DNA of 64,000 nucleotides, from the NCBI RefSeq assembly GCF_000341085.1, contig NZ_ANBA01000011.1, forward strand, positions 124,001 to 188,000, in the 5' to 3' direction. The notes under the pieces were generated by a model. That model searched no databases. It was not told where the DNA came from and saw only the letters and a program-made list of their open reading frames with translations. Numbering within the stretch: the first letter of the stretch is position 1; every line of letters starts with the position of its first letter. Source of the DNA: Nocardiopsis ganjiahuensis DSM 45031. Lineage in GTDB: Bacteria; Actinomycetota; Actinomycetes; Streptosporangiales; Streptosporangiaceae. Below are positions 61,685 to 64,000 of the stretch, one piece after another. Both the position numbers and the translations under genes were made by a program.

Positions 61685-62392
61685 ATGAGCGAGACGACCC
61701 CCACGGAGACGCGCTCCAACGAGGGCCGGCCCCCTGAACGCGCCCCGCGCAAACGGGTGAACCGGCGCGAGCAGATCCTGCGCACCGCGGCCGACGCGTT
61801 CGCGGCCCAGGGCTTCAACAACACCTCGCTGGCCGATATCGCGGCGATGCTCGACATCACCCCGGCGGGGGTCCTGCACCATTTCGGTTCCAAGACCGAC
61901 CTGCTCACCGCCGTGCTGGAGCTGCGCGACAACAACGATCCCGCACCCCCGGGCAGCGGCATGCTCGACCACCTGGTCACCACCGCCGAACGCAACGCGG
62001 AGCGCCCCGGGACCACCCAGCTGTACGCCGTGCTGTCCGCCGAGAGCGCCACCGCCGGCCATCCCGCGCAGGAGTGGTTCCGCGAGCGCTACACGGTGCT
62101 GCGCCAGGAGGTCGAGGACGCGGTCCTGGACCGGCTGGGTCCCGAGCACAGGGAGGCCGCGGGCACCCCCGGGCCGAGCGGCCACTCCCCCGCCCGGTCG
62201 GCGGCCGCGGCCGTCCTCGCCGCCATGGACGGGCTCCAGGTGCAGTGGCTGCTGGACCCGGAGGCGGTGGACATGGCCGCCGTCACCGAGCTGGTGATAG
62301 ACGCCGTCGTGGCCAGGCTGAGCACCCGGGCGGACACCGGGAAGAGCTCAGGGGAGGGATCCCAGGAGGCCTCGGGGAACACGGAGGGCTGA
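61685..62392 (+). CDS. TetR family regulator of the beta-glucoside operon
   Basis: 235 residues. HTH domain REQILRTAADAFAAQGFNNTSLADIAAMLDITPAGVLHHFGSK; C-terminal TetR_C_6-like domain; Ser/Gly/Glu-rich tail. Divergent from the GH3 gene with palindromes between. Control of sugar uptake by TetR rather than LacI is less usual but known. It faces the convergent L,D-transpeptidase gene across a terminator. Confidence 0.92.
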   Translation: MSETTPTETRSNEGRPPERAPRKRVNRREQILRTAADAFAAQGFNNTSLADIAAMLDITPAGVLHHFGSKTDLLTAVLELRDNNDPAPPGSGMLDHLVTTAERNAERPGTTQLYAVLSAESATAGHPAQEWFRERYTVLRQEVEDAVLDRLGPEHREAAGTPGPSGHSPARSAAAAVLAAMDGLQVQWLLDPEAVDMAAVTELVIDAVVARLSTRADTGKSSGEGSQEASGNTEG

Positions 62393-62477
62393 CACGCGTA
62401 GCGGGCACCAACGGAACCGGACACACAAGCACCGGGCACCCGCGTGCCGACTGCACGCGTGCCGGACACACAGAAAA

Positions 62478-62514
62478 GGGGGCGCCGCGGTGCTGTTCGC
62501 ACCGCGGCGCCCCC
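62478..62514. terminator. Strong bidirectional terminator between tetR and the L,D-transpeptidase
   Basis: 15-bp perfect stem GGGGGCGCCGCGGTG / CACCGCGGCGCCCCC with a 7-nt loop. On the minus strand it is followed by TTTTCTG, giving a proper T-run for the transpeptidase mRNA. Confidence 0.85.
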
Positions 62515-62548
62515 TCGGGCCCGTCGGGCCGTGGCCTTCAGGCCGGTG

Positions 62549-63847
62549 TCACAGGTCCTCACCGTGCACGGAACCGGGGGTGCCGTAGGTGGTCATCTGC
62601 GGCTCGGAGGTCTCACTGCCCTCGAGCCACTCGTCCCAGGACTTCTGCCAGTAACCCCAGCCGTTGTCGTGCTCGAACTCGCGGTCGGTCCCGGTGGTGT
62701 CGAGGACGTCACCCATCAGGGTGTTCTCGAAGAACCACTTGGCGTCGTCGTAGCGCAGGTTGGTGCAGCCGTTGGAGGTGTTGGCCGAACCGATGTTGCC
62801 GTTGTAGGACGCCTCGTGCACGAACTCGCCGCTGTTGGAGGTGCGCACCGCGTACTGCACGTCGACCTTGTAGGAGCCGGGGGCGTCCTCGGGGATGCCC
62901 ACGGTCGCCGAGTCCATGGTCAGCTGCTCGTAGCGCTCCATCAGCACGTGCGTGCCGGTGGTCGTGGTGTCGAACTCGCGGTTGGCCGCGCCGTTGCTCA
63001 CCTCGAGGACGCGCTCCTCCTCGCCGTCGACCTGGATGACCATCTCGTGGTCGGGCACGTGCATGGTCGCGATGAGCTCGCGGCCGATCTCGAAGTCGAT
63101 CCGGTAGTTGCGCACGCCGTAGATGCCCTCGGACGCCTCGACGCCCGCGAGGTTCAGGTCGACGCTGACCTCCTGGTACGGCTCCCAGTACTCCTCGGGC
63201 CGGAAGACCGCCATCTGGTCGGTGATCCAGTTCCAGGCGCCGGCGGTCTCCTGCTCGGCGACGACGTTCATGGAGTTCTCGACCTGTGCCTTGTTGGTGA
63301 CGGGCAGGTCGAAGTTGATCACCACGGGCATGCCGACACCGACGGTGTCACCGGAGCTGGGGAAGTTGGAGACGAGTTCGAGGCGCTGGCCGGGGACCGC
63401 CTCGAAGGTGGTGAACTCGGTGCTGAGCTCGGTCTCCTCACCGGCCTCGTTCTCGGCCGTGGCGGTCACCACGATCTCCGAGCCGGGGCGCAGGTTCCAG
63501 TCACTGACCCACTCGGTCTCGTCCTCGTTGAGGGTGCCGGTCATGGCGTAGAGGTCGGCGTCGTCACCGCCCTCGCCCTCGCCCGCGGCCTCGCTGACCA
63601 CGGTCTGGTCGACCTGGACGTCGGTGATGACCCCGTGCTCGGCGCTGACCCGGACGGGGGTGTTGGGCGCGATCTCCTCGCTGCCGGTCTCCGGAGTGAT
63701 GCTCAGCTCGACCGGAGTCTCGTCGGCGGGATCGGCGTTGCTCTGCGTCTCGGCGTCACCGGACGTACAGGCGGTCGCGACGAGCGCGAGTGCCGCCAGT
63801 CCGATGCCGAACCGACGCACCACCGCCGGGTGGGTCTTCCCCGTCAC
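62549..63847 (-). CDS. L,D-transpeptidase lipoprotein (YkuD family) with altered SHGC motif
   Basis: 432 residues from GTG 63847 (GGAGG 7 nt upstream; a longer frame opens to 63937). Lipobox ALVATAC puts the lipid anchor on Cys27. Two Ig-like domains (about 45-290) precede the YkuD catalytic domain. Cysteine nucleophile is Cys361 with His344 upstream (FVHEASYNGN). The usual SHGCxN reads SNGCTN, so the conserved His next to Gly-Cys is Asn. It cross-links peptidoglycan (3-3 links) outside the membrane if active. Overall size and Ig-like domains match mycobacterial LdtMt2-type enzymes. Confidence 0.92.
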   Translation of the reverse strand: MTGKTHPAVVRRFGIGLAALALVATACTSGDAETQSNADPADETPVELSITPETGSEEIAPNTPVRVSAEHGVITDVQVDQTVVSEAAGEGEGGDDADLYAMTGTLNEDETEWVSDWNLRPGSEIVVTATAENEAGEETELSTEFTTFEAVPGQRLELVSNFPSSGDTVGVGMPVVINFDLPVTNKAQVENSMNVVAEQETAGAWNWITDQMAVFRPEEYWEPYQEVSVDLNLAGVEASEGIYGVRNYRIDFEIGRELIATMHVPDHEMVIQVDGEEERVLEVSNGAANREFDTTTTGTHVLMERYEQLTMDSATVGIPEDAPGSYKVDVQYAVRTSNSGEFVHEASYNGNIGSANTSNGCTNLRYDDAKWFFENTLMGDVLDTTGTDREFEHDNGWGYWQKSWDEWLEGSETSEPQMTTYGTPGSVHGEDL

Positions 63848-64000
63848 GTCTGGACCTCCATAGCTGAAAATCGAATCCCGACCTACTTCTCCGAGTAAGA
63901 CGCTCCCGCACGGAAAAGGTTCAGAAATCCCGTACATCGGTATGGAGCGGTTATCCGGGACACGTGCCCTGGGGCACCCGGAACCGCTGAGAATACACCC

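Noticed and set aside
1..64000. CRISPR array, tRNA or rRNA genes
   Set aside because: No regularly spaced direct repeats, cloverleaf-like sequences or conserved rRNA stretches were seen on reading the window.

Overview
The window is very GC-rich (about 70% or more in most genes), with GTG and TTG starts, clear AGGAGG-type ribosome sites and many 4-bp ATGA or GTGA stop/start overlaps. DrrAB-type exporters, a DUF397 protein, a SAV_2336-type protein and actinobacterial regulator families point to a filamentous actinomycete. A Nocardiopsis-like or other Streptosporangiales organism is my guess from general gene style; no rRNA or tRNA is present to test it.

Layout. 1-2.9 kb: DrrAB-like exporter (5' end cut by the window) and a cytochrome P450. 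3.0-10.5 kb: an SDR oxidoreductase, then two back-to-back TetR/ATPase/permease export cassettes. 10.6-17.8 kb: an alpha/beta hydrolase divergent from a complete Mrp-type Na+/H+ antiporter operon (A-B fusion, C, D, E, F, G); both leaders carry the same 27-bp element. 18.0-20.1 kb: cold-shock protein and DEAD-box helicase. 20.2-23.4 kb: zinc alcohol dehydrogenase divergent from a GntR/MFS pair. 23.4-23.6 kb: a 202-bp MITE-like element whose right end forms the stop codon of a response regulator. 23.6-26.9 kb: NarL-type two-component system and a DUF418 protein. 27.0-33.3 kb: urea carboxylase/allophanate hydrolase operon with a GntR regulator. 33.6-38.5 kb: DASS anion symporter, orphan TAXI binding lipoprotein and an OmpR-type two-component system that probably work together.

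38.5-49.3 kb is the most unusual part. After a GC-poor gap and an orphan DUF397 gene comes a four-gene minus-strand operon: trypsin-like protease with a C-terminal helical domain, VMAP-like protein, MoxR-like AAA+ ATPase, and a 1518-residue fusion of a vWA-like domain, an NB-ARC STAND ATPase and TPRs. I read it as a compact NTP-dependent conflict (defence or self-monitoring) system. The protease C-terminus and VMAP N-terminus share a sequence pattern that suggests homotypic docking. Upstream lie a decayed IS5-type transposase remnant and a small P-loop kinase gene.

49.4-64 kb is metabolic and regulatory: DoxX with MarR, NADAR protein, small unknown protein, SDR with divergent XRE regulator, membrane protein with CX4C motifs, a sugar ABC importer operon headed by a GH3 beta-glucosidase with divergent TetR regulator, and an L,D-transpeptidase lipoprotein with an altered SHGC motif. 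Functions are inferred from motifs and context; no searches were run.
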